DNA of 64,000 bases from JBAZGG01 sp041653015 (GTDB lineage Bacteria; Bacillota_I; Bacilli_A; RFN20; CAG-826), in NCBI GenBank assembly GCA_041653015.1, contig JBAZGG010000001.1, positions 62,001 through 126,000 on the forward strand. Reading direction: 5' to 3'. Shown in pieces: positions 34,431-43,529 of this stretch. Each line of letters begins with the position of its first letter. The first letter of the stretch is position 1. Made by a program: the position numbers and the translations under genes. Under the pieces are notes generated by a model that saw only the letters and a list, made by a program, of their open reading frames with translations, did not search any database and was not told the DNA's origin.

Positions 34431-37400
34431 ATGAATCTTCTTAAACATAAATTTGAAACAGCGTGGTGGAAGTTTACTATCTCTCTAAAACGCGCCATTA
34501 ATAATCCTTGGTCGCTCTTTTATTTTGTTCTCGTTCTGATAGTTGTTGGAATAGGATTTTATGGATATGCTTTGATAACGCAATGGTGGACAACTCCATT
34601 TGGTGGCGATTACACTCAACAAGAAATTCCGCTCTTCTATAATTCGTATGATGATTGGTGGACATTTTTTAAAACAGGCAAATTTGTTATGTGGGATGAA
34701 TCGATGTATCTCGGTGTTGACAATATCGGTTCCAATTCCTTTTATTGCCTTTTTAATCCATTTTTTATGGTGACGTTATTGTTCCCAAGAGACTGGATTC
34801 CTCAAATAATGGCAATCGAATCGATTTTAAAAGTTGTTGTGGCCGGATTATTAATGCGCCTTTATTTAAAACGATTCGATGTGAAAGAATTTACAGCGCG
34901 AGCTTTCGCCCTCGCCTATGCTGTTTGTGGCTGGGTCGCCTTTTATTTCTGGTATAACACATTTGCGGAAGTAGCAACATTTTTGCCTCTCTTGCTCTTA
35001 GGAATCGAAATCGTTTTGAAGGAGCGAAAACCTTGGGTTTTAATCACGGCCTTATTTCTTGAAGCCGTAACGAATTATTTCTTTTTGTTCACAATCTGTA
35101 TTTTCGGTGTTCTATATGCGTTATTCAGATATTTTCAGACTTTTAAAACGAGAACGGGAAAACAGAATATTGTTGCGATATCGATGGGTATTGGATCTTT
35201 TGCTCTGGCTCTTGGCATGGCGGCATTTGTCATCATTCCAGGCTATCTAACGGCTCTTGAATCGTCTAGAGCAGATAGTTCATATTTGCAAAGTCTGCAA
35301 GTTTTAGTCAATGAAGGAAAATGGAGTGAAGTTTTTGCCAAAGTGTTCACCGGCTGGAATACTAGTACATCTGCTGTTTATTACCCTTTGATCAGTTTCT
35401 TTTACCCCACCATGTCATGCCGCTATGTCACATTTATTAACACTGATGGTGGGAATGGTTGGAATATCGGTTCAAGCCTATTTGTTTTTATCCCGACTTG
35501 TCTATTGTTTTTCGTCTCGTTATTCAATTCAATTCGAAAGAAAAAATTTCTCCATCTCATCCCTATTGCTTTCTTTATAATTTGTTTGTTTGTTCCATTT
35601 TTCTATTATGCGTTTCATGGATTTACAGAGATTTATGGAAGGTGGCAAATCATATGTGTTATAAGCATAGTAACGTATTGTGCAATAAACTTTGACGAGC
35701 GATTTGAAATGCCAAAATGGTTTTTCATCACTAGCACAATTCTTACTCTGCTTTTCATGACTTCCGCTTACATCATTGTGAGAACGGTCGTATATAATCC
35801 TAGTTCAACTGCGACATACACAGATAGCATGAATTATATTTTCATTTATGAGATCGTTCTGTGCTTAGTCGAGTCAGCAGTCATATTTATTACATGGAAA
35901 AAGGAATATTTAAGCAAAATTATGATGGGATTCTTTGCTCTTGAAGCGATTGTAATGGGCAATATTACACAGCAATGCCAAGGTATTATCTCGTATGAGA
36001 ATAGCACCAATGGTGGATATGCAAACGTCATGAAAGAAACGCAGACGATCAACGCGATAAAAAATAGTGATGGAAGCTACTATAGAATGTATTCTACAAG
36101 AGCGTACCAAGGCAATGAAAATATTCAACTTCGCGAAGGATATAATGGTGTCTCAACTTTTCATTCCTTATATAACTACTACACTGGTGATTTCAACAGG
36201 ATGTCTCACGTTTTCAAAAGCGAGAACACATGGATTGGCGGGATCGTTGAGAAAAGAATTAACTTAGATGAATTTTTGGGCGTGAAATATTACATCACGA
36301 GAAAAATTGATAATCGTATCAGCTATAACAAAGGGACGATATTCAAATATACTGAGCCAAATATTCCTTTTGGCTTTGAGGAAGTTTTGAACGAAGATTT
36401 CAGTGATGAATATCGCGTTTTTGTCAATGCGAATCATATCGATCTCGGGTTCAGCTACGACACGATCTATTACAAAGGCGATGTCGAAGATAGCGTTCTA
36501 AATGATTTCAATAGCATAATCGACAACACAATCGCTCCGATTCGCAATGAAGAAGCATATTTAAAAGGAGCAATTTTGAACAACGCCGATGCCAATGAAA
36601 TCAGAATGGCAACCCCTGATTTAAATTACGTGGTCGCACCAGCGCGCGATGCCGTCCAACTCAGCGTCAATTACAACATATATACATGCGATCGCATTTT
36701 CGATCCATTCAATTCGACTTATTATTTGGAAAAAGGTCATATCAAAACAGGCGATGATCCCGTTGTTCCAAATTCTACCGTTCTTGAAATTACGGCAAAA
36801 AGTGGTGCGTATTTAAACATTGATGATGAGGAGACATATTTTATTCTCAATTACCCTTTATACCGCAATTCAGACAAAAATTATAATGCTGCGATTTATC
36901 TGTATGGCGATGATGCGAGCGCTCCTCTATGCTCGGATAATCATACAAATCCTGGTTTTACCAACTCATATAAGCGATTGCGAGGTTTTTATGGAAAGGA
37001 AAAAGTTAAACGTATGGTCATTGTTCCATATAGCACGACACTCGTCTCTAAACCGGAATTATATGCCGAGAGTTATTCAACATATATGTCTCGAATAAAT
37101 GAATTTAAACAATACCCGCTTGAGAATGTTACGAATGATGTTAATCGATATACATTTACGACTGATTTTGAACAAAGCCGATTTATTGTTCTTCAACTCG
37201 CCTATGAAAAAGGATGGAGTATCAAAGCGAGGAAAAACAACGGAGAGACAGCATCGCTCTCGTATTACAATGCTCAAGGTGGGTTCGTCGGATTTATGTC
37301 ATTAAATGGTCAAACTACATATGACGTGTCATATACCACAAAATATATCAATATCTCTCTTCCTGTCTCGCTTGTTTCATTTCTTTTATTTGGAGGAACA

Positions 37401-37460
37401 ATCGCTGGTGGGGTCGTTATTGAAAATAAGCGAAGAAAAAAATACCAAATTCAAAAGTAA
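34431..37460 (+). CDS. YfhO-like multipass membrane protein (GT-C fold)
   Basis: A 1009-aa membrane protein of the YfhO family. These are GT-C-type putative glycosyltransferases; in Gram-positive bacteria relatives decorate lipoteichoic or wall polymers. About twelve membrane helices occupy residues 25-520. An extracytoplasmic region of about 450 residues follows, and a last helix near 980-1000 precedes a basic tail. The typical acidic loop FGGDYTQQEIPLFYN (near residue 56) follows the first helix. No ribosome-binding site is visible; TATAAA at 34419-34424 ends 6 nt before the ATG, so a leaderless start is possible. Its stop directly abuts that of rsmI on the other strand. Confidence 0.85.
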   Translation: MNLLKHKFETAWWKFTISLKRAINNPWSLFYFVLVLIVVGIGFYGYALITQWWTTPFGGDYTQQEIPLFYNSYDDWWTFFKTGKFVMWDESMYLGVDNIGSNSFYCLFNPFFMVTLLFPRDWIPQIMAIESILKVVVAGLLMRLYLKRFDVKEFTARAFALAYAVCGWVAFYFWYNTFAEVATFLPLLLLGIEIVLKERKPWVLITALFLEAVTNYFFLFTICIFGVLYALFRYFQTFKTRTGKQNIVAISMGIGSFALALGMAAFVIIPGYLTALESSRADSSYLQSLQVLVNEGKWSEVFAKVFTGWNTSTSAVYYPLISFFYPTMSCRYVTFINTDGGNGWNIGSSLFVFIPTCLLFFVSLFNSIRKKKFLHLIPIAFFIICLFVPFFYYAFHGFTEIYGRWQIICVISIVTYCAINFDERFEMPKWFFITSTILTLLFMTSAYIIVRTVVYNPSSTATYTDSMNYIFIYEIVLCLVESAVIFITWKKEYLSKIMMGFFALEAIVMGNITQQCQGIISYENSTNGGYANVMKETQTINAIKNSDGSYYRMYSTRAYQGNENIQLREGYNGVSTFHSLYNYYTGDFNRMSHVFKSENTWIGGIVEKRINLDEFLGVKYYITRKIDNRISYNKGTIFKYTEPNIPFGFEEVLNEDFSDEYRVFVNANHIDLGFSYDTIYYKGDVEDSVLNDFNSIIDNTIAPIRNEEAYLKGAILNNADANEIRMATPDLNYVVAPARDAVQLSVNYNIYTCDRIFDPFNSTYYLEKGHIKTGDDPVVPNSTVLEITAKSGAYLNIDDEETYFILNYPLYRNSDKNYNAAIYLYGDDASAPLCSDNHTNPGFTNSYKRLRGFYGKEKVKRMVIVPYSTTLVSKPELYAESYSTYMSRINEFKQYPLENVTNDVNRYTFTTDFEQSRFIVLQLAYEKGWSIKARKNNGETASLSYYNAQGGFVGFMSLNGQTTYDVSYTTKYINISLPVSLVSFLLFGGTIAGGVVIENKRRKKYQIQK

Positions 37461-38315
37461 TCAATTGGTGTGATATATTTTGTAAATGTAATTCTTTTTA
37501 ATATTTAATAATTCACTCACTTGTCTAATCGCGTCCTTTGCAGACACCCCGATGTCGGTCAAATTGCGAACCATTTTTCGAATATCTTCATCATTCATAT
37601 TAATCGGTTGTTCATCATCATTTCCTTCGACAACAACAACCATTTCACCCTTTAATGTCTTCGGATCAATAATTTTCAATTCTTCAAGATTTCCGCGTAT
37701 AAATTCCTCGTGCTTTTTAGTTAGTTCTCTCGCTATGCAAGCTTTTCGCGAACCGAAAACGCTATATAGATCGTTTAACGTATCGCCTATGCGATGAGGT
37801 GCTTCATAGAATATTAGCGTTTCTTTTCGTAAAAACAAGCAGCGCAACTCTTCGACTCTCACATTATGTTTAGGATTTAAAAAACCATGGAAATAAAATT
37901 TATCAGTGGATAGACCGGAGCCGACGAGAGCATTAATCGCTGCGTTCGAACCAGAGATGACGGAGATTTTAATATCGCTGTTCAGAGCGTCGATGATCAA
38001 TCTATTTCCGGGATCGGATATACATGGATATCCAGCATCGCTTAAATAAGCAATTTTTTTGCCTTCCTTAATCAATTCAATCAGTTTTATACTCGTCTCT
38101 TCTTCATTGTGTTCGCGGCAAGATATCAATTCTTTTTTGATATTGAAATGCGCCAGCAATTTAGCGCTGACTCTCGTATCTTCGCAAGCGATGATATCGC
38201 AGTCATTTAAAGTATCTAAAACGCGAGGAGAGACCTCGTTTAAATTGCCGATTGGACTTGCGACGATGTATAAAATTGGTCGATCGCCTGTAAAATTTAA
38301 CTCTCTATTTTTCAT
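37461..38315 (-). CDS. rsmI: 16S rRNA (cytidine1402-2'-O)-methyltransferase RsmI
   Basis: Methylates the 2'-O of C1402 in the decoding centre of 16S rRNA. Signatures are the N-terminal YIVASPIGNLNEVSPRVL, ACEDTR (near residue 41), YLSDAGYPCISDPG and VISGSNAAINALVGSGL. Its 284 aa are family length. It is the last gene of the dnaX-ybaB-recR-tmk-holB-yaaT-rsmI operon and overlaps yaaT by 4 nt. There is no space for a terminator before the convergent YfhO-like gene. Confidence 0.96.
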   Translation of the reverse strand: MKNRELNFTGDRPILYIVASPIGNLNEVSPRVLDTLNDCDIIACEDTRVSAKLLAHFNIKKELISCREHNEEETSIKLIELIKEGKKIAYLSDAGYPCISDPGNRLIIDALNSDIKISVISGSNAAINALVGSGLSTDKFYFHGFLNPKHNVRVEELRCLFLRKETLIFYEAPHRIGDTLNDLYSVFGSRKACIARELTKKHEEFIRGNLEELKIIDPKTLKGEMVVVVEGNDDEQPINMNDEDIRKMVRNLTDIGVSAKDAIRQVSELLNIKKNYIYKIYHTN

Positions 38316-39124
38316 AAGTATTTTTGAATATCCTCTAATGGCACAAACTGGATGCCTTCGCTCGATTCAATCTTAATCAATCGAGACAGAACATTAATTG
38401 AAGTAATTTTGTACTCAATGTTGTCTTTGACGAACCTTTTTCCAACATTTGGGAAATCCTTTTTAGCATCTTCATAAGCTTTATCTTCATATAAAAGACA
38501 ACAGATGAGTTTACCACATTGTCCGCTTAATTTTGGAATGTTGAGAGCGAGCATTTGATTTTTTGCTCGATTGATGGAGATTCCATCAAAAGACTCAAGA
38601 AAAGTTGAACAGCATAGAGGTAATCCGCAGATTCCAATACCACCGATCTCTTTTGCTTTATCTCTTGCGCCTATCTGTCGAAGTTCAACACGGCATTTGA
38701 GCTGAGGAGCCAATATTTTTAGTAGTTCTCTAAAATCAACTCGCTCGTCAGCAACGTATGAGATTGTCACTTTTGAACCATCAAGAATATATGATGAATC
38801 GACCAATCTCATATCAAGATTTAATCTCTGTATTTCTTTTTCGCATACAGCCAATGCGAACTCGGCTTTTTTTTCATTGTTTTCTGCGAGCGCAAGATCT
38901 TTTGCGGTGGCTATTCTTAGTATAGATTTTAATTCGAACGAAGATTTGTATTCGTCAATAGAAATAGAGGGAGTGCAGGCGTGAGCGAGCTCGATACCGC
39001 GAATAGTCTCCACAACTACGGGAGTGTCGAGGGCAATCTCCTCATCAAAACTAAAGAAATATGCTTTTGAACTCTTGCCGAATCTAACGCCGATAAAATA
39101 TTGATTTTCTTCCACCATAATCAC
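38312..39124 (-). CDS. PSP1-domain protein YaaT (RicT)
   Basis: A cytosolic PSP1-domain protein, the homologue of B. subtilis YaaT/RicT, which with YlbF and YmcA binds iron-sulfur clusters and modulates RNase Y. The PSP1 region holds the cysteine-rich CGLPLCCSTF (near residue 168) and GQCGKLICCLLYE (near 208), matching the cluster-binding cysteines of the family. Its 270 aa are typical. The start overlaps the holB stop by 4 nt. The position between holB and rsmI is the standard Bacillota order. Confidence 0.92.
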   Translation of the reverse strand: MIMVEENQYFIGVRFGKSSKAYFFSFDEEIALDTPVVVETIRGIELAHACTPSISIDEYKSSFELKSILRIATAKDLALAENNEKKAEFALAVCEKEIQRLNLDMRLVDSSYILDGSKVTISYVADERVDFRELLKILAPQLKCRVELRQIGARDKAKEIGGIGICGLPLCCSTFLESFDGISINRAKNQMLALNIPKLSGQCGKLICCLLYEDKAYEDAKKDFPNVGKRFVKDNIEYKITSINVLSRLIKIESSEGIQFVPLEDIQKYL

Positions 39125-40098
39125 TCCTTTGTTATTTGCGATGTCAATCTATCTAAGACCAGTGTGACATTCAAGTTTAAGTCTAATTCATTTCTTGCAC
39201 TCATGATTGCGAGAAGACTATCTTCAATGTGCCTTAGCTTTATACAAAGCTCATTAAGTATTGTATCATACGAAGACAAAATTACCGAATTGCCTATTTT
39301 TATATTCGCTATGTCATGAAAGACGATGGTGAGCATATCAAGAAAGAGTTTGGCATCCTCCTTTTTTTTCAAAAGAGGTGCGACGGCTGTTTGTTCAGTG
39401 TAGAAAGCATTATTTCTTGAGTCATTGATCGCCATTAAAAACTGATTTAGTGCATCTTTAAAACTGCGATAAACATCATTTTTTGATTCATCAATAACCA
39501 GAGATGCATCGTTATAAAAATTGCTTAATATTTCGGCATCTTCCTTGCTCGCTCCTAATTTTATTGCTTCCTCAATGATAATTTTTTGCTCGATTAATTT
39601 TAATCGAACTACTTGTGCTCTTGAAAGTATTGTCGGAAGGACTTTGGCTTCATTTTCTGTCGTCAGTATCGCATAGATATCATTTCCTGGCTCTTCGAGA
39701 AACTTGAGAATTGAGTTAACAGCTTCCGCTGTCATGTTTTCAACCAAATTAAGAATGTATATCATTTTTCCATTTGCTTCGATTGCAGTTCTTGAATAAT
39801 TACTCGTTATCTCTTCTATATCACCTTTTTTAATCGTTCTTTCCTTACCATCAAGGACGATCAAATCAGCATAGTTTTCATCCTCGATTCTTGCGCATGG
39901 CAAGCATTTGCAACAAGCTAATGGAGATGGATTTTGACAAACCAATGATTTAGCGAGATATTTCGCGATTGACATCAAAGGAATTCCTGACGTTCCAGAA
40001 AGCAAATATGCATGGGAAAACTGATTTCTTTGTATGGCATTAGAAAATACGCGACACGCGACTTTTTGGTAATTTTCTAAATACGATTTAACATCCAT
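39121..40098 (-). CDS. holB: DNA polymerase III delta' subunit
   Basis: The delta' subunit of the clamp loader. The N-terminal AAA+ domain has a degenerate Walker A (LLSGTSGIPLMSIAKYLA) as expected for non-hydrolysing delta', and a zinc module (CCKCLPC, near residue 65). KFLEEPGNDIYAILTT and the SRAQ segment are typical. Its 325 aa are normal. It overlaps the tmk stop by 11 nt. It works with DnaX and delta to load the sliding clamp. Confidence 0.93.
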   Translation of the reverse strand: MDVKSYLENYQKVACRVFSNAIQRNQFSHAYLLSGTSGIPLMSIAKYLAKSLVCQNPSPLACCKCLPCARIEDENYADLIVLDGKERTIKKGDIEEITSNYSRTAIEANGKMIYILNLVENMTAEAVNSILKFLEEPGNDIYAILTTENEAKVLPTILSRAQVVRLKLIEQKIIIEEAIKLGASKEDAEILSNFYNDASLVIDESKNDVYRSFKDALNQFLMAINDSRNNAFYTEQTAVAPLLKKKEDAKLFLDMLTIVFHDIANIKIGNSVILSSYDTILNELCIKLRHIEDSLLAIMSARNELDLNLNVTLVLDRLTSQITKE

Positions 40099-40720
40099 TG
40101 GTACTGGATAACTTTTTAGTTATGACCTCATATGCGCTCTTCACAACATCATCCAATTTTCCGGATGCATCAATTACTACATATCTTTTTTTGTATCTTT
40201 TTGCTAACTCTAAAAAAGTTTTGCGCACTTCTTTATGGAAACCCAATTGTTCAAGATCTAAACGATTTACTTCTCTTGATGCGTTTGCCGCTATTCTTTT
40301 TAGACCTAATTCAGGATCTATGTCGAGCAGAAGCGTCAGATCAGGATAAGTATTTTCGGTCGCAAAAAGATTAACGTTTAAAACGTTGTCAATACCTAGA
40401 TTTCTTGCCCCTCCCTGATACGCCAGAGATGAATCGACAAATCGATCGCAAATGACAATTTTTCCATCTTTTAAAGCCGGCCACACTTTTTCAACTAGAT
40501 GCTGTCTTCTTGACGCGGCATAAAGAAGAGCTTCCGCTCTCGGATCGAGCAATTTGTTATTCTTGTCGAGAATGATGTTTCTTATCTGCTCTGAGATTGG
40601 CGTTCCACCTGGTTCACGAGTAAAAATAACTGAGTAACCATCTCTTTGCAACATATCGCATATTTTGTGTGCGACACTTGTTTTTCCACTGCCTTCAGGT
40701 CCTTCAAATGTGATAAACAT
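40088..40720 (-). CDS. tmk: Thymidylate kinase
   Basis: Phosphorylates dTMP to dTDP. The P-loop is FEGPEGSGKTS (residues 5-15), followed by FTREPGGTPISEQIR and the DRFVDSSLAYQG motif (near residue 94). Its 210 aa are standard. It starts 2 nt after recR and overlaps holB at its 3' end. A ThyX-like protein is encoded at 56151, but no canonical thymidylate synthase is seen in the window. Confidence 0.97.
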   Translation of the reverse strand: MFITFEGPEGSGKTSVAHKICDMLQRDGYSVIFTREPGGTPISEQIRNIILDKNNKLLDPRAEALLYAASRRQHLVEKVWPALKDGKIVICDRFVDSSLAYQGGARNLGIDNVLNVNLFATENTYPDLTLLLDIDPELGLKRIAANASREVNRLDLEQLGFHKEVRKTFLELAKRYKKRYVVIDASGKLDDVVKSAYEVITKKLSSTNGC

Positions 40721-40722
40721 AA

Positions 40723-41319
40723 TTACACTTTCCTCCTACCTTCTAATGCTCTATTGAGAGTTAATGAATCCGCATAATCGAGATGACCGCCCATTGGAAG
40801 TCCATATGCTAAGCGTGATACGACAATATTTTTATCTTCTAAAAGTTTTGCAATATAAAGGGCAGTAGTTTCTCCTTCAATTGTTGGATTTGTCGCAAGT
40901 ATTACTTCCTTCGTATTTGCGCGTTCAGTTCTTTTGATTAGAGAATCGATGTTAAGATTGTCGACGGATACTCCTTGAGTTGCGGAAAGAACACCGCCTA
41001 AAACGTGATACTTCCCATGATATTTTCCCATTTTTTCGAAAGCGACCACATCTTTTGTAGATGAGACAACTAATAATGATTCATCGTCTCTGCTGCTGTC
41101 TTTGCATATTTCGCAGATGTCATCCTCTGTGTAAATTCCGCAAACTGGACATTTTTTAATATGAATTTTTATGCCTAATAGTGAATCGGAGAATTCTTTG
41201 ATGTCTTCTTCAGGCATATCTAATAGCGCATATGCCATTCGCTCAGCGGATTTTCTTCCCACGCTTGGCAACTTTGCTAAAGAATCAATTAGCCTCTCCA
41301 ATGATTTTAATTCTTTCAT
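40723..41319 (-). CDS. recR: Recombination protein RecR
   Basis: Forms the RecFOR complex that loads RecA onto gapped DNA. It shows the HhH segment LPSVGRKSAERMAYALL, a zinc finger with CPVCGIYTEDDICEIC (near residue 57), and a Toprim domain (VVSSTKDVVAFE and VILATNPTIEGETTALYI). Its 198 aa are family length. ATG 41319 overlaps the ybaB stop (TGATGA); GTG 41322 is the alternative. It is in the conserved dnaX-ybaB-recR order. Confidence 0.97.
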   Translation of the reverse strand: MKELKSLERLIDSLAKLPSVGRKSAERMAYALLDMPEEDIKEFSDSLLGIKIHIKKCPVCGIYTEDDICEICKDSSRDDESLLVVSSTKDVVAFEKMGKYHGKYHVLGGVLSATQGVSVDNLNIDSLIKRTERANTKEVILATNPTIEGETTALYIAKLLEDKNIVVSRLAYGLPMGGHLDYADSLTLNRALEGRRKV

Positions 41320-41621
41320 CACATGCCTATTCCTTCGCGTCTCCCTGTGATTCGCTCATTGATGTCCTCGATTGCCTTGTCTATATTCTTAAAGGCATCA
41401 TTGATAGCTAGTCTGATCATTTCTTCAACCATTTCTCTATTGTCTGTTTCAAATGCATCTTCTGAAATATGGACCTCGCTTATCGTTTTATTGCCTAAAA
41501 CAACTACTTCTATTGCGCCACTTTTGCTCACTCTAAACTCTTGTTTAGCTAATTCTTCATTCGCTTTTTTTAAATCTCTCTGCATCTTTTGGGCTTGAGC
41601 CATTATCGCTTGCATGTTCAT
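41319..41621 (-). CDS. YbaB/EbfC family nucleoid-associated protein
   Basis: A small DNA-binding, dimeric nucleoid-associated protein. MQAIMAQAQKMQRDLKKANEEL is cut here to its visible core MQAIMAQAQKMQRDLK; VVVLGNKTISEVHISEDAF follows. Its 100 aa are normal. GAGGAG lies about 9 nt before the ATG at 41621. It begins 2 nt after dnaX and overlaps recR. The position between dnaX and recR is diagnostic. Confidence 0.95.
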   Translation of the reverse strand: MNMQAIMAQAQKMQRDLKKANEELAKQEFRVSKSGAIEVVVLGNKTISEVHISEDAFETDNREMVEEMIRLAINDAFKNIDKAIEDINERITGRREGIGM

Positions 41622-41623
41622 CG

Positions 41624-43354
41624 TTATTTCTCCTCTTTATTAAATACATCAATTTTAATTGTTTCTCTTTTTGGCAATTTCGAAATCTGACTCAAATTGC
41701 TAAATAGTTTTCTTAATCTAATTGAATCGGAACGCGTTATAGCGAATAAATCCATTCTCGTTCCAAATGCCGTTTCTATTAATCGTTTCAAATCCTCACC
41801 ATTCTTTTCATCATTAATTTTTTTGACAAGCCGATCGAAATCGTATTCGAGAATGATGATATTATCGGTTACAACAAATGGATGACCATCTCTTAGAATA
41901 GATGCGAATTTTCCCATTTTTGGGTGACCGATTAACGATTCCAAATCGCCCCATTTATCTGTCATTTTTTGGCGAGATTCTTTTTTTCCTAATACCATGA
42001 TTTTTATCATAGTGTCGTCATCAATTTCTCTATATTTGTGCGGTCCATCATCCTCTTCAAGAAGCCAATCTGGTATTTTTTCTTTAACTTTTGTCGGCTT
42101 TGAAACTGATGATGACTCGTGCGGTTTGTCTCGCTTGTCACCGTCATTGCTTGCATTTGTTAATTCGCCTTTTTTAATAGGCTCTTCGACAACGAATTTT
42201 GACTCTTCATCTTTTTTAGATTGCTCGACGTTTTTGCTATCAATACATTTCCTATCATCCTTTTTTTCGGAGATGTTTTTGTCTAAAGTACATAATTTTA
42301 ACAATATGATTTCAAAGAGCGAATTGATATTGGAGACCATTTTATAGTCTGACTGTGCTTTTAACAAGACGTCAATCATTTGATTGCATTCGCGTTTATC
42401 AATACATTGAGCTAATTGTTCAGCCTCATCTTCTTTTAATGTTGGCATTTGATAACTGTCACCGCCGCTTTCAAACACCAATAAATCCCTCAATATCTCT
42501 AACAATTCGGAAGTCAAACGTTTTATGTCTATACCAGATTTTATGAACTGATCGAGTTTTGTCAAAACGACTTTAATATCGCTATTAGCGAGAGAACGAA
42601 TAAGAGAAATTTTTTCGTTTTTTGAAGTGATGCCAAAAAGATCGAGAACATCGGAGAGTTTTACTTCATTTGATGAATAGGCCAAAACTTGATCAAGCAT
42701 TGAGAGCGCATCTCTTACACCGCCATCAGACAATTCTACTATTGTGTTCAGCGCCTCTATCTCATATTGGATATTTTCTTTTTTCAAAATTTCAATCATT
42801 TTTTCCAAAATATCTCCGTCGCTCACTTTTGTGAAGTCGTATCGTTGGCATCGAGAAATTATTGTTGGAAGAACTTTGTATGGTTCGGTTGTTGCAAGAA
42901 TAAAGACAACGTGTGCAGGTGGTTCTTCTAAAGTCTTTAATAAAGCGTTGAAGGCGCCACTCGACATCATATGAACTTCATCAATGATATATACTTTATA
43001 CTTCCCTTTGATAGGCAAGTATCTAACCCTCTCTATAATATTGCGAACTTCTTCAACGCCATTATTAGATGCAGCATCTATTTCTATTACATCTGGATGC
43101 GAGCCGTCATTGATACCTATGCAGTTGGAACATTTATTGCATTGTTGCCCAATTCCGCTTTCACAATTAAGAGCCTTTGCAAAGAGTTTTGCCATTGTAG
43201 TTTTTCCTGTTCCGCGAGGACCACAAAAAAGATATGCGTGAGCTATTCTGTTTTTTTCTAACGCATTTCTTAAAGTTTTTACAATGTGCTTTTGCCCAGC
43301 GACCTCATCAAATGTCGATGGTCGATAAGTTCTGTACAATGCTTTATATGCCAT
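41624..43354 (-). CDS. dnaX: DNA polymerase III tau subunit (possible tau/gamma by frameshift)
   Basis: The clamp-loader ATPase, 576 aa in full length. The AAA+ domain has YRTYRPSTFDEVAGQ, Walker A CGPRGTGKTTMAK, a zinc module (CNKCSNC), DEVHMMSSGAFNALLKTLEEPP and SRCQRYDF. Domain III ends near residue 350. A charged linker follows and then the tau-specific C-terminus. ATG 43354 is preferred, with AGG 8 nt upstream; TTG 43360 is rejected. At 42260-42266 the coding strand reads A AAA AAG in frame, and a -1 slip gives Gly then TGA, ending a 366-aa gamma-like product. Confidence 0.97.
   Translation of the reverse strand: MAYKALYRTYRPSTFDEVAGQKHIVKTLRNALEKNRIAHAYLFCGPRGTGKTTMAKLFAKALNCESGIGQQCNKCSNCIGINDGSHPDVIEIDAASNNGVEEVRNIIERVRYLPIKGKYKVYIIDEVHMMSSGAFNALLKTLEEPPAHVVFILATTEPYKVLPTIISRCQRYDFTKVSDGDILEKMIEILKKENIQYEIEALNTIVELSDGGVRDALSMLDQVLAYSSNEVKLSDVLDLFGITSKNEKISLIRSLANSDIKVVLTKLDQFIKSGIDIKRLTSELLEILRDLLVFESGGDSYQMPTLKEDEAEQLAQCIDKRECNQMIDVLLKAQSDYKMVSNINSLFEIILLKLCTLDKNISEKKDDRKCIDSKNVEQSKKDEESKFVVEEPIKKGELTNASNDGDKRDKPHESSSVSKPTKVKEKIPDWLLEEDDGPHKYREIDDDTMIKIMVLGKKESRQKMTDKWGDLESLIGHPKMGKFASILRDGHPFVVTDNIIILEYDFDRLVKKINDEKNGEDLKRLIETAFGTRMDLFAITRSDSIRLRKLFSNLSQISKLPKRETIKIDVFNKEEK
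42255..42267 (-). other. Candidate -1 frameshift site in dnaX
   Basis: On the coding strand GAA AAA AAG GAT GAT contains the slippery heptamer A AAA AAG in the zero frame. After a -1 slip the next codons are GGA TGA. This would end the protein at 366 residues, right after domain III. No clear upstream Shine-Dalgarno-like stimulator or strong downstream hairpin was found. Confidence 0.5.
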
Positions 43355-43371
43355 AAACAATACCTATAGAG

Positions 43372-43377
43372 ATTATA
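43372..43377 (-). promoter_or_regulatory. -10 element of the dnaX operon
   Basis: A perfect TATAAT on the minus strand, about 18 nt before the dnaX ATG. No good -35 was seen. Confidence 0.45.
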
Positions 43378-43499
43378 ATTGTTTTTCCTTTATTAATAAA
43401 GAAAAAGAAAGAGATTTTTTAGAAGCAATTTAAGATTTTTTACTGCGGTATTTGCATTCCTATAATTATTCGTCTTATCTTTTCTTTGGACATGTTATT

Positions 43500-43508
43500 T
43501 GATATAAT
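43500..43508 (+). promoter_or_regulatory. Extended -10 promoter of prfA
   Basis: TGATATAAT is a perfect extended -10 element, followed by AGGTGA (43519-43524) as ribosome-binding site and the ATG at 43530. The region between it and dnaX is AT-rich and holds no other recognised feature. Confidence 0.65.
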
Positions 43509-43529
43509 TTTTTATCACAGGTGAATAAC

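Noticed and set aside
43361..43529. Possible SRP (scRNA) gene, which sits next to dnaX in some Bacillota
   Set aside because: No conserved SRP tetraloop or helix 8 sequence is seen; the stretch is AT-rich and is explained by divergent promoters for dnaX and prfA.
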